7,054 nucleotides of DNA from positions 1-7,054 of the forward strand of contig VGHV01000130.1 of NCBI GenBank assembly GCA_016868095.1, read 5' to 3'. The DNA comes from Betaproteobacteria bacterium (GTDB lineage Bacteria; Pseudomonadota; Gammaproteobacteria; Burkholderiales; Burkholderiaceae_E). Of the stretch, positions 1-6,192 are shown one piece after another (within the stretch, counting starts at the first letter, position 1; the number at the start of each line of letters is the position of its first letter). Position numbers and translations under genes: made by a program. The notes under the pieces are model-generated. The model was not told the origin of the DNA. It searched no databases and saw only the letters and a program-made list of their open reading frames with translations.

Positions 1-555
1 GAAGCTGCGATTCGAAGCATTGTGCGAGCGGTCGACGATCAAATCCCCATTCAACTCGGTGGGGGCATTCGCGATCTCGACACAATTGAGCGTTATGTTG
101 ACGGCGGCATCAGCTTCGTCATCATCGGCACCGCTGCAGTAAAAAATCCGGGTTTTTTGCGCGATGCCTGTGGAGCTTTCCCTGGCCAAGTCATGGTCGG
201 TCTTGATGCCAAAGACGGCAAGATCGCCACCGATGGCTGGAGCAAGCTTACCGGCCATGATGTGCTTGATCTAGCCCACAAATTCGAAGACTACGGTGTC
301 GAAGGCATCATCTACACCGATATTGGCCGCGATGGCATGCTGGGTGGTGTCAACATTGAGGCGACCTTGCGATTGGCATCGGCGGTTGATATGGAGGTTT
401 TCGCCTCTGGCGGCATAGGCAGTCTTGAAGATATCGAAGCGCTTTTCGACGCAGCAGCCGATCGCGTGGCAGGCGTCATCCTTGGGCGTGCGATCTACGA
501 GTCGGCTGTTGATCTCAAGCAAGCGATTGAGCGCATTGCAGCCCGCGGTGCATGA
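1..555 (+). CDS. hisA: HisA, phosphoribosylformimino-AICAR-phosphate isomerase, 5' end cut by window
   Basis: Cytoplasmic histidine-pathway isomerase that converts ProFAR to PRFAR, the substrate of the HisF/HisH synthase encoded next. The frame is open from base 1 and gives 184 residues. Compared with the usual length of about 245, roughly 60 N-terminal residues are missing, including the first catalytic Asp and the first phosphate-loop region. The visible part shows the (beta/alpha)8 barrel signatures: QLGGGIRD near residues 18-25, [15 protein letters not shown], the second catalytic Asp in [18 protein letters not shown], and the C-terminal phosphate-binding FASGGIGS followed by [10 protein letters not shown]. 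An in-frame GTG at 22 is internal and not a start, since the family match continues upstream of it. It precedes hisF by 69 bp on the same strand. The assignment over HisF rests on the TDIGRDGM segment and on a clear HisF directly downstream. Confidence 0.97.
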   Translation, partial: EAAIRSIVRAVDDQIPIQLGGGIRDLDTIERYVDGGISFVIIGTAAVKNPGFLRDACGAFPGQVMVGLDAKDGKIATDGWSKLTGHDVLDLAHKFEDYGVEGIIYTDIGRDGMLGGVNIEATLRLASAVDMEVFASGGIGSLEDIEALFDAAADRVAGVILGRAIYESAVDLKQAIERIAARGA

Positions 556-565
556 TAAATTCGCT

Positions 566-631
566 ATGAATAATGGTGCGTTTGTTGGGGTTTACGATTG
601 CGCGCTTGTTGGGGCTTGGGCGCTGTGCTGA
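566..631 (+). other. Possible 21-codon leader ORF overlapping the hisF start
   Basis: ATG at 566 opens a 21-codon frame that ends at TGA 629-631, two bases past the proposed hisF GTG (625-627), in a different frame. Such an overlap would allow translational coupling. The peptide is hydrophobic (segments GAFVGVYD and CALVGAWA) and contains no histidine, so it does not look like a his attenuator. I see no clear Shine-Dalgarno before the ATG. Chance occurrence is quite possible. Confidence 0.2.
578..617 (+). repeat. Imperfect 24-bp-period direct repeat before hisF
   Basis: Bases 578-593 and 602-617 match at 14 of 16 positions with a period of 24 bp, sharing the exact core TTGTTGGGG. Each copy carries a GGGG that could serve as a weak Shine-Dalgarno: one lies 7 nt before a TTG at 598, the other 10 nt before GTG 625. 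Confidence 0.6.
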
Positions 632-1386
632 CCCGCCGGGTTATTCCCTGCCTCGATGTGACCTCAGGTCGAGTGGTCAAGGGGGTCAATTTCGTGCAAT
701 TGCGCGATGCCGGGGACCCTGTCGAAATCGCGCGCCGCTACGACGAACAAGGTGCAGATGAGATCACTTTTCTCGACATCACCGCCTCGAGCGATGAGCG
801 GGACATGATTTTGCATGTGATCGAAGCGGTTGCCGATCAGGTCTTTATTCCCTTAACCGTGGGTGGTGGCGTGCGCAGCCTTGCTGATGTGCGCAGACTG
901 CTCAACGCAGGTGCAGACAAGGTGTCCATCAATTCTGCGGCGCTTGCCAACCCGGATTTGATCAACGAGGCGAGCAGCTATTTTGGTGCACAGGCGATCG
1001 TCGTGGCCATCGATGCCCGTACGCATGAAGGGTCCTGGGAGGTTTATTCACACGGCGGGCGAAAGCCAGTGGGGCGGGATGTATTGGCCTGGGCAAAAGA
1101 GGTGGCAGACCGTGGAGCTGGCGAAATTTTGCTTACTTCAATGGATCGGGACGGTACCCGCGAGGGCTTTGATCTCGCACTAACACGCGCTGTCTCCGAT
1201 GCGGTTTCGATCCCTGTTATTGCTTCGGGGGGCGTTGGATGCGTTGAGCATCTCGCAGAGGGCGTTATCCATGGCCATGCTGATGCGGTACTAGCCGCCT
1301 CGATTTTCCACTTTGCCGAGGCCAGCATTGCGCAAGCCAAGTCTCATATGGCCGCTTGCGGCATTCCTGTGCGCCTCGTTGGTTGA
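625..1386 (+). CDS. hisF: HisF, imidazole glycerol phosphate synthase cyclase subunit
   Basis: Cyclase half of IGP synthase. It uses ammonia channelled from the HisH glutaminase to turn PRFAR into imidazole glycerol phosphate plus AICAR. From GTG 625 the protein is 253 residues and begins [12 protein letters not shown], which lines up with the canonical N terminus and places the catalytic aspartates at D11 (IPCLDV) and D130 (VVAIDAR), the standard family positions. GRVVKGVNF (residues 15-23), [19 protein letters not shown] and the phosphate loop VIASGGVG are all intact. The frame stays open upstream to a TTG at 598, but that would add nine residues ([12 protein letters not shown]) foreign to the family. 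No ATG start exists in this frame, so a GTG start is the best choice. The ribosome site is weak (GGGG at 611-614, or the GGG nearer the start). It ends 62 bp before hisI. Confidence 0.96.
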   Translation: MLTRRVIPCLDVTSGRVVKGVNFVQLRDAGDPVEIARRYDEQGADEITFLDITASSDERDMILHVIEAVADQVFIPLTVGGGVRSLADVRRLLNAGADKVSINSAALANPDLINEASSYFGAQAIVVAIDARTHEGSWEVYSHGGRKPVGRDVLAWAKEVADRGAGEILLTSMDRDGTREGFDLALTRAVSDAVSIPVIASGGVGCVEHLAEGVIHGHADAVLAASIFHFAEASIAQAKSHMAACGIPVRLVG

Positions 1387-1414
1387 TGTGGGCAAAGCGC
1401 CACGACTGCCCGCA
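1387..1414 (+). other. Weak hairpin in the hisF-hisI gap
   Basis: Bases 1387-1394 (TGTGGGCA) can pair with 1407-1414 (TGCCCGCA) through 8 pairs, one of them G-T, around a 12-nt loop. No T-tract follows, so this is not a classic terminator. The rest of the 62-bp gap holds the hisI ribosome site (AGGA, 1436-1439) and no feature I recognise. Confidence 0.3.
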
Positions 1415-1448
1415 CTAGATCTTTAAAAGACCCATAGGACGAGCTTTG

Positions 1449-1868
1449 ATGAGCAGCGAACAACCCGGCCATAGTCTCGATCCACACGAGGTGGGCTGGC
1501 TAAGCCAGTTGCGCTTCAACGAACAAGGCTTGCTCGCTGCGATAGCCCAGGATTATCAAAGCGGTCGAGTGCTCATGCTTGCCTGGATGAACGAGGCTTC
1601 GCTTCGTGAAAGCTTAGATACGGGATATGCCTGTTACTGGTCGCGCAGTCGTGGTCGATTGTGGCGTAAAGGCGAGGAGTCGGGTCACCGCCAGAAACTG
1701 CACCGCGTTCAACTCGATTGCGACGGTGATGCCTTGCTGCTCCAAGTTGAGCAAATAGGTGTTGCCTGTCACACCGGTCGCTTGTCGTGTTTCTTTTATC
1801 AATGGGACAAGCACGGCTGGCAAATTGCTGAAGATGTCCTTGTAGACCCAGAGAAGGTTTATCGATGA
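1449..1868 (+). CDS. hisI: HisI, phosphoribosyl-AMP cyclohydrolase
   Basis: Zinc- and magnesium-dependent enzyme that opens the purine ring of PR-AMP to give ProFAR, two steps before HisF. The protein is 139 residues from ATG 1449, which has AGGA at 1436-1439 nine bases upstream. A TTG three bases earlier (1446) is less likely. The family core is complete: [25 protein letters not shown] (residues 41-52), [18 protein letters not shown] (63-80) and the metal region LDCDGDALL (89-97). C91, C107 and C114 (in DCDGD, ACHTG and SCFF) fit the zinc-binding pattern, and D90, D92 and D94 the magnesium site. HisI stands alone here rather than fused to HisE as in enterobacteria, and hisE follows after 13 bp. 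The 20-residue N-terminal extension before LRFNEQG is poorly conserved. Confidence 0.97.
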   Translation: MSSEQPGHSLDPHEVGWLSQLRFNEQGLLAAIAQDYQSGRVLMLAWMNEASLRESLDTGYACYWSRSRGRLWRKGEESGHRQKLHRVQLDCDGDALLLQVEQIGVACHTGRLSCFFYQWDKHGWQIAEDVLVDPEKVYR

Positions 1869-1881
1869 ACAAGGCCGATCG

Positions 1882-2238
1882 ATGAGTGATTCCAACGAAG
1901 CTCTCACGCGCCTTGCCGCCGTGATCGCCCAAAGGCGCGGTGCAGATCCGAGCCAGTCCTATGTTGCTCGCCTGCTGAACAAAGGCGAGGACGCCATTTT
2001 GAAGAAGATCGGCGAGGAGGCGACCGAATGTGTGATGGCGGCAAAAGACGGCGATCCCAAGCGGATACTCGCTGAATGTGCCGATCTCTGGTTTCATTGT
2101 CTTGTCATGCTTGAGCACTACGGTCTGGGTCCCCAGGCGGTGATTGACGAACTGGAGCGGCGAGAAGGCATCTCAGGTCTTGATGAGAAGGCGGCACGCA
2201 AAGCCGGTGCTCGCGATTTGGATGGAGCGCAAATATGA
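1882..2238 (+). CDS. hisE: HisE, phosphoribosyl-ATP pyrophosphatase
   Basis: All-alpha MazG-like hydrolase that splits PR-ATP into PR-AMP and pyrophosphate, feeding HisI encoded just upstream. The protein is 118 residues, normal for a stand-alone HisE. ATG 1882 has AAGG at 1871-1874 seven bases upstream. The metal-binding helices are visible as [18 protein letters not shown] (41-58, the EExxE pattern) and [13 protein letters not shown] (65-77, the ExxD pattern). The segment [21 protein letters not shown] is typical of HisE and separates it from general MazG proteins. Its TGA (2236-2238) overlaps the hinT ATG (2235-2237) as ATGA, implying translational coupling. Confidence 0.96.
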   Translation: MSDSNEALTRLAAVIAQRRGADPSQSYVARLLNKGEDAILKKIGEEATECVMAAKDGDPKRILAECADLWFHCLVMLEHYGLGPQAVIDELERREGISGLDEKAARKAGARDLDGAQI

Positions 2239-2603
2239 GCCAAAGCGATAGTTGTATTTTTTGTCGGATTGCTGCTGGCGAAATCCCCAGCAAGAAAGTG
2301 TATGAAGACGAGGACATGCTCGCCTTCCACGACATTCATCCCGCTGCACCGATACATTTTTTAATCATTCCCAAAAAGCATCTCGTCAACCTCTACGATG
2401 CCGACATCAAAGAACAAGCATTGCTCGGAAAAATGATGGGTATGGCTGGGCAACTGGCACGCGAGCAAGGTTCGGTCGATGGTTTTCGGGTGGTAATCAA
2501 CAATGGGCGTGTGGGAAGACAGGAGGTGTATCATCTTCACATCCACATCATGGGCGGTCCCGAGCCTTTAGGCTCCCGTGGCCCCGCGCCCCTCAAGGAG
2601 TAA
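2235..2603 (+). CDS. hinT: HinT-type histidine triad (HIT) nucleotide-binding protein
   Basis: Small HIT-superfamily protein of 122 residues. Relatives hydrolyse purine nucleoside phosphoramidates and aminoacyl-adenylates. The active-site triad is clear in [10 protein letters not shown], with H100, H102 and H104. The N-terminal [20 protein letters not shown] (7-26), [19 protein letters not shown] and [10 protein letters not shown] are all standard for the HinT branch rather than Fhit or GalT. The start overlaps the hisE stop by 4 nt and has GGAG at 2224-2227. The gene end carries the tatA ribosome site. Sitting between his and tat genes does not by itself indicate a role in either; cellular function of bacterial HinT remains loosely defined. 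Confidence 0.95.
   Translation: MSQSDSCIFCRIAAGEIPSKKVYEDEDMLAFHDIHPAAPIHFLIIPKKHLVNLYDADIKEQALLGKMMGMAGQLAREQGSVDGFRVVINNGRVGRQEVYHLHIHIMGGPEPLGSRGPAPLKE
2595..2600 (+). promoter_or_regulatory. Strong ribosome binding site of tatA inside the hinT end
   Basis: AAGGAG lies 5 nt before ATG 2606 and overlaps the last two sense codons of hinT (Lys-Glu). It is among the best Shine-Dalgarno matches in the window and fixes the tatA start. It fits the need for TatA in excess over TatB and TatC, whose own starts have poor sites. Confidence 0.8.
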
Positions 2604-2605
2604 GT

Positions 2606-2878
2606 ATGGGCTCGTTTAGCATTTGGCACTGGCTGATCGTCTTAGTGATCATCCTTTTGGTTTTCGGTACAAAAAAGCTTCGTAATCTTGGCTCTGACCT
2701 CGGTGGTGCAGTCAAGGGATTCAAAGATGGTGTGAAAGACGGCGCGCATGCATCTGAAGCAGAAACTGCTAACCACGGCTCACCCCCTGCCGTCGGTCAG
2801 ACGCCCCAGCAAGCTGCCCAGCCCGCGCAGCAAAACGCTGCAAAAACCATCGATGTGGATGTAAAAGAGCGACACTGA
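2606..2878 (+). CDS. tatA: TatA, twin-arginine translocase pore subunit
   Basis: Inner-membrane subunit that oligomerises at the TatBC complex to let folded proteins cross. The protein is 90 residues. Residues 1-20 form a short membrane helix ([19 protein letters not shown]), then the FGTKKL hinge (20-25) and an amphipathic helix [21 protein letters not shown]. The polar tail (50-90) is rich in Gln, Ala and Pro ([16 protein letters not shown]), as is common and unconserved in TatA. The FG motif and the GSFSIWHW start distinguish it from TatB. It begins 2 bp after the hinT stop and is followed by an unusually long 96-bp gap before tatB. The codons for the conserved Lys pair form an A-AAA-AAG string at 2671-2677 (see findings). 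Confidence 0.95.
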   Translation: MGSFSIWHWLIVLVIILLVFGTKKLRNLGSDLGGAVKGFKDGVKDGAHASEAETANHGSPPAVGQTPQQAAQPAQQNAAKTIDVDVKERH

Positions 2879-2974
2879 GTTCAAGCGCCACGCACCCGGC
2901 AACGCGCCATGCCTTGCCAATTTGGGTTTAGCGCGGCGCTGCTGACATCCGACCACTGAAGCCTTTCGCCCCCC
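2879..2974 (+). other. tatA-tatB spacer without clear signals
   Basis: These 96 bp are the only sizeable gap within the tat cluster. A 5-bp inverted repeat GGCAA/TTGCC (2899-2903 and 2915-2919) could form a small hairpin with an 11-nt loop. There is no T-tract, no promoter I would defend and no good Shine-Dalgarno before tatB: GAAG at 2958-2961 is 13 nt from the ATG and the last ten bases are pyrimidine-rich. Confidence 0.35.
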
Positions 2975-3394
2975 ATGTTCGACATCGGATTTAGCGAAAT
3001 GCTCATGATTGCAGTGATCGCGCTCGTGGTCCTCGGTCCTGAGCGTCTACCCAGAGTCGCGCGCCAAGTCGGGCAATGGACAGGCAAACTTCAACGGTAC
3101 GTAAGCGAAGTTAAAAGCGATATCAATCGGCAAATGGAGCTCGAGGAGCTGCGTCGCCTTAAGACTCAGGTGCAAGACGCTGCCCAAGCCATCGAGTCGA
3201 GTGTTAATGAAGCAGTTTCGGGCGCTCAGGCCGAGCTTCAGTCAATCGGTGCCGAAGTCGGCCTCAACGAGGCCCCGACTGACTGGGATTCGGTTTACGC
3301 AGTGCGCCGAACGCGCGATCGGATCAAGGACCGTCGTATCGAACGTGAGAAACTCCTGGGTCGAAAGAGACCTCGACGTAACTTTTATCGTTAA
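2975..3394 (+). CDS. tatB: TatB, twin-arginine translocase receptor subunit
   Basis: Partner of TatC in the membrane complex that receives RR-signal precursors. The protein is 139 residues, somewhat shorter than the 171 of E. coli. The N terminus MFDIGFSEMLMIAVIALVVLGPERLP gives the TatB-specific E8 in the membrane helix and the GPERLP hinge (21-26), followed by an amphipathic helix RVARQVGQWTGKLQRYVSEVK. Residues about 47-95 (SDINRQMELEELRRLKTQ onward) are predicted helical or coiled. The tail (110-139) is strongly basic, with many Arg. The ATG at 2975 is fixed by this alignment even though no good ribosome site precedes it. It ends 2 bp before tatC, so the two are probably coupled. Confidence 0.94.
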   Translation: MFDIGFSEMLMIAVIALVVLGPERLPRVARQVGQWTGKLQRYVSEVKSDINRQMELEELRRLKTQVQDAAQAIESSVNEAVSGAQAELQSIGAEVGLNEAPTDWDSVYAVRRTRDRIKDRRIEREKLLGRKRPRRNFYR

Positions 3395-3396
3395 GC

Positions 3397-4194
3397 ATGC
3401 AAGAAGAAAGCTTCATGTCCCACCTCACCGAGTTGCGCGACCGCGTGGTCCGTGCGCTATTGGTGGTTGTTGTTTTCTTCGGTCTTAGTTTTTACTTTGC
3501 CCCGCAAATCATGGAGTTTTTGGCGCGGCCCCTGACTGAAGCCCTGCCGCCTGGGTCTAAGGCAATCTTTATCGATCAGGCCGGTGCATTTTTTACCCTG
3601 ACCAAAATCGCATTCTTGACCGCCTTGCTTATTTCACTGCCGGTTGTTTTATACCAGGCCTGGGCCTTTGTCGCACCTGGCTTATATGAGCATGAAAAGC
3701 GATTTGTGATGCCGCTGATTGTTTCAAGCGTTTTCTTTTTGGTTGTGGGTATCGGTTTTGCCTATGTGTTTGTGTTGCCTGCAGCTTATAAGTTCTTTTT
3801 CTCATTTACCCAGCAGACAGGGGCAGAGACCTTACAGGACTTGCAGAAATATTGGGACTTCACCCTTGCGATCTTTTTTGGCTTCGGTTTGACCTTTGAA
3901 GTGCCGGTTGTACAAATGCTTTTGGTGAAACTTGGGATCATCACGACCCAGCAGCTGCGTGAGGCGCGCCGCTATGTGATTGTGGGTGCATTCGTCATTG
4001 CGGCAGTTCTTACGCCGCCCGACGTGTTATCCCAGTTCATGCTCGCGGTGCCCCTACTCTTGCTCTACGAGCTCGGTATCTTTTTGTCGGGATTTATCAC
4101 CGCACGCAGCCGTGCTCCTCAAGAGGATGAAGCGGCTAAGGCAACCGATGCAACTAAGCCTACTGATGTGACCAAGACGACTGATGCGGGCTGA
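3397..4194 (+). CDS. tatC: TatC, twin-arginine translocase signal-recognition subunit
   Basis: Multispanning inner-membrane protein that binds the twin-arginine signal. The protein is 265 residues with six hydrophobic segments (about 17-36, 68-92, 105-130, 152-178, 193-207, 212-234). Key residues match E. coli: E12 in SHLTELRDR (E. coli E15), E100 in GLYEHEKR (E103), the FEVP motif at 167-170, and D209 in LTPPDVLSQ (D211). ATG 3397 is preferred over ATG 3415 because EESFMSHL belongs to the conserved N terminus. Neither start has a strong ribosome site, and the first sits 2 bp after the tatB stop, suggesting re-initiation. The cytoplasmic tail beyond residue 236 is polar and ends in a three-unit repeat. 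The stop codon directly abuts the stop of the convergent protease gene. Confidence 0.96.
   Translation: MQEESFMSHLTELRDRVVRALLVVVVFFGLSFYFAPQIMEFLARPLTEALPPGSKAIFIDQAGAFFTLTKIAFLTALLISLPVVLYQAWAFVAPGLYEHEKRFVMPLIVSSVFFLVVGIGFAYVFVLPAAYKFFFSFTQQTGAETLQDLQKYWDFTLAIFFGFGLTFEVPVVQMLLVKLGIITTQQLREARRYVIVGAFVIAAVLTPPDVLSQFMLAVPLLLLYELGIFLSGFITARSRAPQEDEAAKATDATKPTDVTKTTDAG
4135..4188 (+). repeat. Three-copy 18-bp tandem repeat in the tatC tail
   Basis: Three in-frame 18-bp units (4135-4152, 4153-4170, 4171-4188) encode AKATDA, TKPTDV and TKTTDA, consensus [AT]K-x-TD-[AV], followed by Gly and the stop. The DNA units share the pattern of AAG at bases 4-6 and a CTGATG or CCGATG near the end. The repeat lies beyond the last membrane segment, in the unconserved cytoplasmic tail. 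Confidence 0.75.
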
Positions 4195-5370
4195 CTACCG
4201 TTCACCCCGACCAGGTCGGGGGCGTTTGCCAACTTGGACCTTAAGGCTGATTTCTTTGCCTTCGCGCAAAAATTTCAACTCGGCTTGAGCGCCAGGCTTA
4301 AGTTGTGAAATCAGATTAAGCATGCCCGCCGTATTGCGTACGGTTTGACCATCGACTTCGAGCAAGATATCCCCTACCTTCACACCAGCTTTTTCGGCTG
4401 GTCCATTGCGTAGCAAGCCGGCAATAATCGCACCTTCGCGCCGCGGCAACTTAAAAGCCTCAGCCATTTCGGGTGTGATGTCTTGAGGCTCCACCCCGAT
4501 ATAGCCTCGGGTGACCGCCCCAGTAGCAACAATTTGATCGACAACATTACGGACGGTGCTCACGGGAATTGCAAAGCCAATACCAAGCGAACCGCCGGTT
4601 CGTGAGTAAATCGCCGTGTTGATACCGAGCAAACGCCCTTCAGCATCGACCAAGGGGCCGCCGCTATTGCCAGGGTTGATGGCTGCATCGGTTTGGATGA
4701 AGTTTTCGAAGGTATTGATGCCGAGTTGGTTGCGTCCGAGGGCACTGATGATCCCCATGGTTACGGTCTGACCTACGCCGAAGGGATTGCCGATGGCCAA
4801 GACTGGATCGCCGACACGTGCCTCTTCGGCATTACCGACTGCGATCGGCTTGAGCTCGCTCAAAGAAACCCGCAAGACCGCTAAATCGGTTTCAGGGTCG
4901 CCACCAACGATCTTTGCCTTGGCGCGCCGCCCATCGGGGGCAATCACTTCAATATCTTCGGCAGCGTCGATGACATGATGATTGGTCACGATTAAGCCAT
5001 CGGCAGCAAGCACCACGCCGCTGCCAAGGCCGCCCCCAGGTTCGGCCCGCCCCTCAGGGCCGAAAAAGCGGCGAAACATCGGATCATTGAGTAGCGGATG
5101 ATTCGATGGCAGCCTAACCCGACTTGTCGCTTGAATGCTGACTACCGAGGGCATCGCCTGTTCGGCAGCAAGTCGGTATGACACAATGCCTGTGTTGTTC
5201 GCTGGGGTATTTGTCGCAGTCGCCGCCTCTTTGGTGGTCGATAACTCGGCCAATGCAGGACGTGTTTCGCTAGCCTTGCCGAACCATTCGGGGCGCAAGG
5301 TAGAAAGCACAAAAAATCCCGCCACCAGCACAGTGACGGTTTGCGCAAACAATAACCAGAGTCGATGCAT
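4195..5370 (-). CDS. HtrA/DegS-like trypsin-type serine protease, one PDZ domain, membrane-anchored
   Basis: S1C-family periplasmic protease of 391 residues. Residues 4-25 form an N-terminal hydrophobic segment (LWLLFAQTVTVLVAGFFVL) without an obvious cleavage site, read as a signal anchor. A Thr/Ala/Asn-rich linker (about 35-62) follows. The chymotrypsin-like domain has an intact triad: H132 in VTNHHVID, D162 in DPETDLAVL, S236 in NPGNSGGPL. One PDZ domain spans about 288-380 (GYIGVEP, GPAEKAGVKVGDILLEVDG). One PDZ and an anchor resemble E. coli DegS more than DegP or DegQ, but a RseA-cleaving role is not shown, so no symbol is given. ATG at 5370 is preferred over TTG at 5376. The upstream bases are pyrimidine-rich with no Shine-Dalgarno. 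It converges on tatC with no gap and diverges from the Nif3-like gene. Confidence 0.94.
   Translation of the reverse strand: MHRLWLLFAQTVTVLVAGFFVLSTLRPEWFGKASETRPALAELSTTKEAATATNTPANNTGIVSYRLAAEQAMPSVVSIQATSRVRLPSNHPLLNDPMFRRFFGPEGRAEPGGGLGSGVVLAADGLIVTNHHVIDAAEDIEVIAPDGRRAKAKIVGGDPETDLAVLRVSLSELKPIAVGNAEEARVGDPVLAIGNPFGVGQTVTMGIISALGRNQLGINTFENFIQTDAAINPGNSGGPLVDAEGRLLGINTAIYSRTGGSLGIGFAIPVSTVRNVVDQIVATGAVTRGYIGVEPQDITPEMAEAFKLPRREGAIIAGLLRNGPAEKAGVKVGDILLEVDGQTVRNTAGMLNLISQLKPGAQAELKFLREGKEISLKVQVGKRPRPGRGER
4205..4227 (+). terminator. Candidate terminator hairpin for the tat transcript, inside the protease gene
   Basis: Bases 4205-4211 (CCCCGAC) pair perfectly with 4215-4221 (GTCGGGG) around a 3-nt loop, starting 10 nt after the tatC stop. 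The + strand then reads GCGTTT, a short and poor T-tract, so termination would be weak or Rho-assisted. The same bases encode the protease C terminus (PRPGRGE). On the - strand no T-tract follows, so it should not end the protease transcript. Confidence 0.4.
5339..5350. repeat. 12-bp perfect palindrome within the protease 5' end
   Basis: GTTTGCGCAAAC is a perfect palindrome 20 bp upstream of the Nif3-like ATG (5371), in the place where an operator or promoter for that gene would lie. It also encodes the conserved LFAQT stretch of the protease anchor, so amino-acid constraint may explain it. No regulator can be named. Confidence 0.4.
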
Positions 5371-5375
5371 ATGCA
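5366..5375. repeat. Palindrome TGCATATGCA carrying both divergent start codons
   Basis: This 10-bp perfect palindrome centres on CAT|ATG. The - strand ATG (5370-5368) starts the protease and the + strand ATG (5371-5373) starts the Nif3-like gene, with no bases between. A second in-frame + strand ATG at 5365 would make the genes overlap by 6 bp. Confidence 0.7.
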
Positions 5376-6126
5376 AGGGATCGAGAGAGATCGGTTAGCC
5401 GACTATTTGAGTGATTGGCTTGAGATCGGCCGCTTTAAGGATTATTCCCCAAATGGCCTGCAGGTGGAAGGTAAAGCACACATTCAACGCATCGCTGTTG
5501 CGGTTACTGCCACGCATGAGGTGATCCAGCAGGCGGCGAACTGGGGTGCTGACGCGCTCATTGTGCACCATGGCTGGTTTTGGCGCGGTGAGGATAGCCG
5601 TGTTGTTGGCTACAAGCATCGACGGATGCGGGCCCTACTCATGGCTGATATCAATCTTTTCGCCTTTCATTTGCCGCTTGATGTGCATCCGGAAGTGGGC
5701 AATAACGTCTGTCTGGGTCGAGTGATGGACTGGCCCACACCCCTGCTCCAAGGTGAGCAGCAATTAATCGCTAGGGCCGATTTGGTTGATGCCATCAGTG
5801 CTGACGCTTTACAACAACACCTACAAGACCGTCTTGCGCGTCCTGTGCTGGTAGTGGGGGCCGTTGAGCGGCCGATCCGCAAACTTGCCTGGTGTACGGG
5901 TGCGGCTCAGGACATGATTCAGGCGGCTGCTGATCTTGGTGCCGATGCATTTATAAGCGGCGAAATCTCAGAACGGAGCACTTATCTGGCGCGCGAAATA
6001 GGCCTGAGTTATTTCGCAGCCGGCCATTATGCGACCGAGCGTTATGGTGTGCAGGCGCTCGCTGAACATTTGCAAAGCCAGTTTCCGTTGCAGTGTCGCT
6101 TCATTGAGGACCCAAATCCTGCCTAG
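5371..6126 (+). CDS. Nif3-like (YbgI family) dinuclear metal-centre protein
   Basis: Member of the NIF3/YbgI family, often labelled GTP cyclohydrolase 1 type 2 homologue; the true reaction is unsettled. From ATG 5371 it has 251 residues, close to E. coli YbgI (247). The metal ligands are all in place: H66-H67 in VHHGWFW, D104 in FHLPLDVHPE, and H219 and E223 in GHYATER. KDYSPNGLQVEG (23-34), GNNVCLGR and DAFISGEISE are also family signatures. ATG 5365 in the same frame would add two residues; 5371 is favoured because AGAG at 5358-5361 sits 9 nt before it, but the choice is close. The promoter must lie in the divergent protease gene. petA follows 66 bp after its stop. Confidence 0.93.
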   Translation: MQGIERDRLADYLSDWLEIGRFKDYSPNGLQVEGKAHIQRIAVAVTATHEVIQQAANWGADALIVHHGWFWRGEDSRVVGYKHRRMRALLMADINLFAFHLPLDVHPEVGNNVCLGRVMDWPTPLLQGEQQLIARADLVDAISADALQQHLQDRLARPVLVVGAVERPIRKLAWCTGAAQDMIQAAADLGADAFISGEISERSTYLAREIGLSYFAAGHYATERYGVQALAEHLQSQFPLQCRFIEDPNPA

Positions 6127-6153
6127 TGCATGGAAGCTTTGGCGTTGATGCAG

Positions 6154-6159
6154 TAGAAT
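6154..6159 (+). promoter_or_regulatory. Candidate -10 box of a petA promoter
   Basis: TAGAAT matches the sigma-70 -10 consensus at 5 of 6 positions and is followed by GCGCGCA. It lies 33 nt before the petA ATG in the 66-bp gap after the Nif3-like gene. No good -35 is present at 16-18 bp upstream (TGGAAG at 6131-6136 is poor), so an activator may be needed or this may be chance. Confidence 0.4.
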
Positions 6160-6192
6160 GCGCGCACTGGTTCAGAACGGTTGATCATAGCT

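Noticed and set aside
141..158. A6 and T6 runs flanking TCCGGG in hisA, resembling a bidirectional terminator or slip site
   Set aside because: They encode the conserved AVKNPGFL segment, the stem is almost all A-T, and it lies within an intact gene.
1421..1432. TCTTTAAAAGA near-palindrome before hisI
   Set aside because: A-T only, imperfect centre and short; no support as an operator or promoter.
1573..2118. 181-codon frame on the - strand across hisI-hisE
   Set aside because: It is antisense to two intact enzymes with all active-site residues present, and its translation has no recognisable domain.
2881..3087. Small - strand frame across the tatA-tatB gap
   Set aside because: It runs largely antisense to the conserved tatB N terminus and has an Arg/Pro-rich, non-family composition.
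4693..4978. Open frames on the + strand within the protease region
   Set aside because: They are antisense to the strongly conserved protease domain and show no recognisable protein motif or ribosome site.
6166..6182. GTTC-A-GAAC dyad between the petA -10 and start, as an operator
   Set aside because: Only 4 bp per arm match cleanly; expected by chance.
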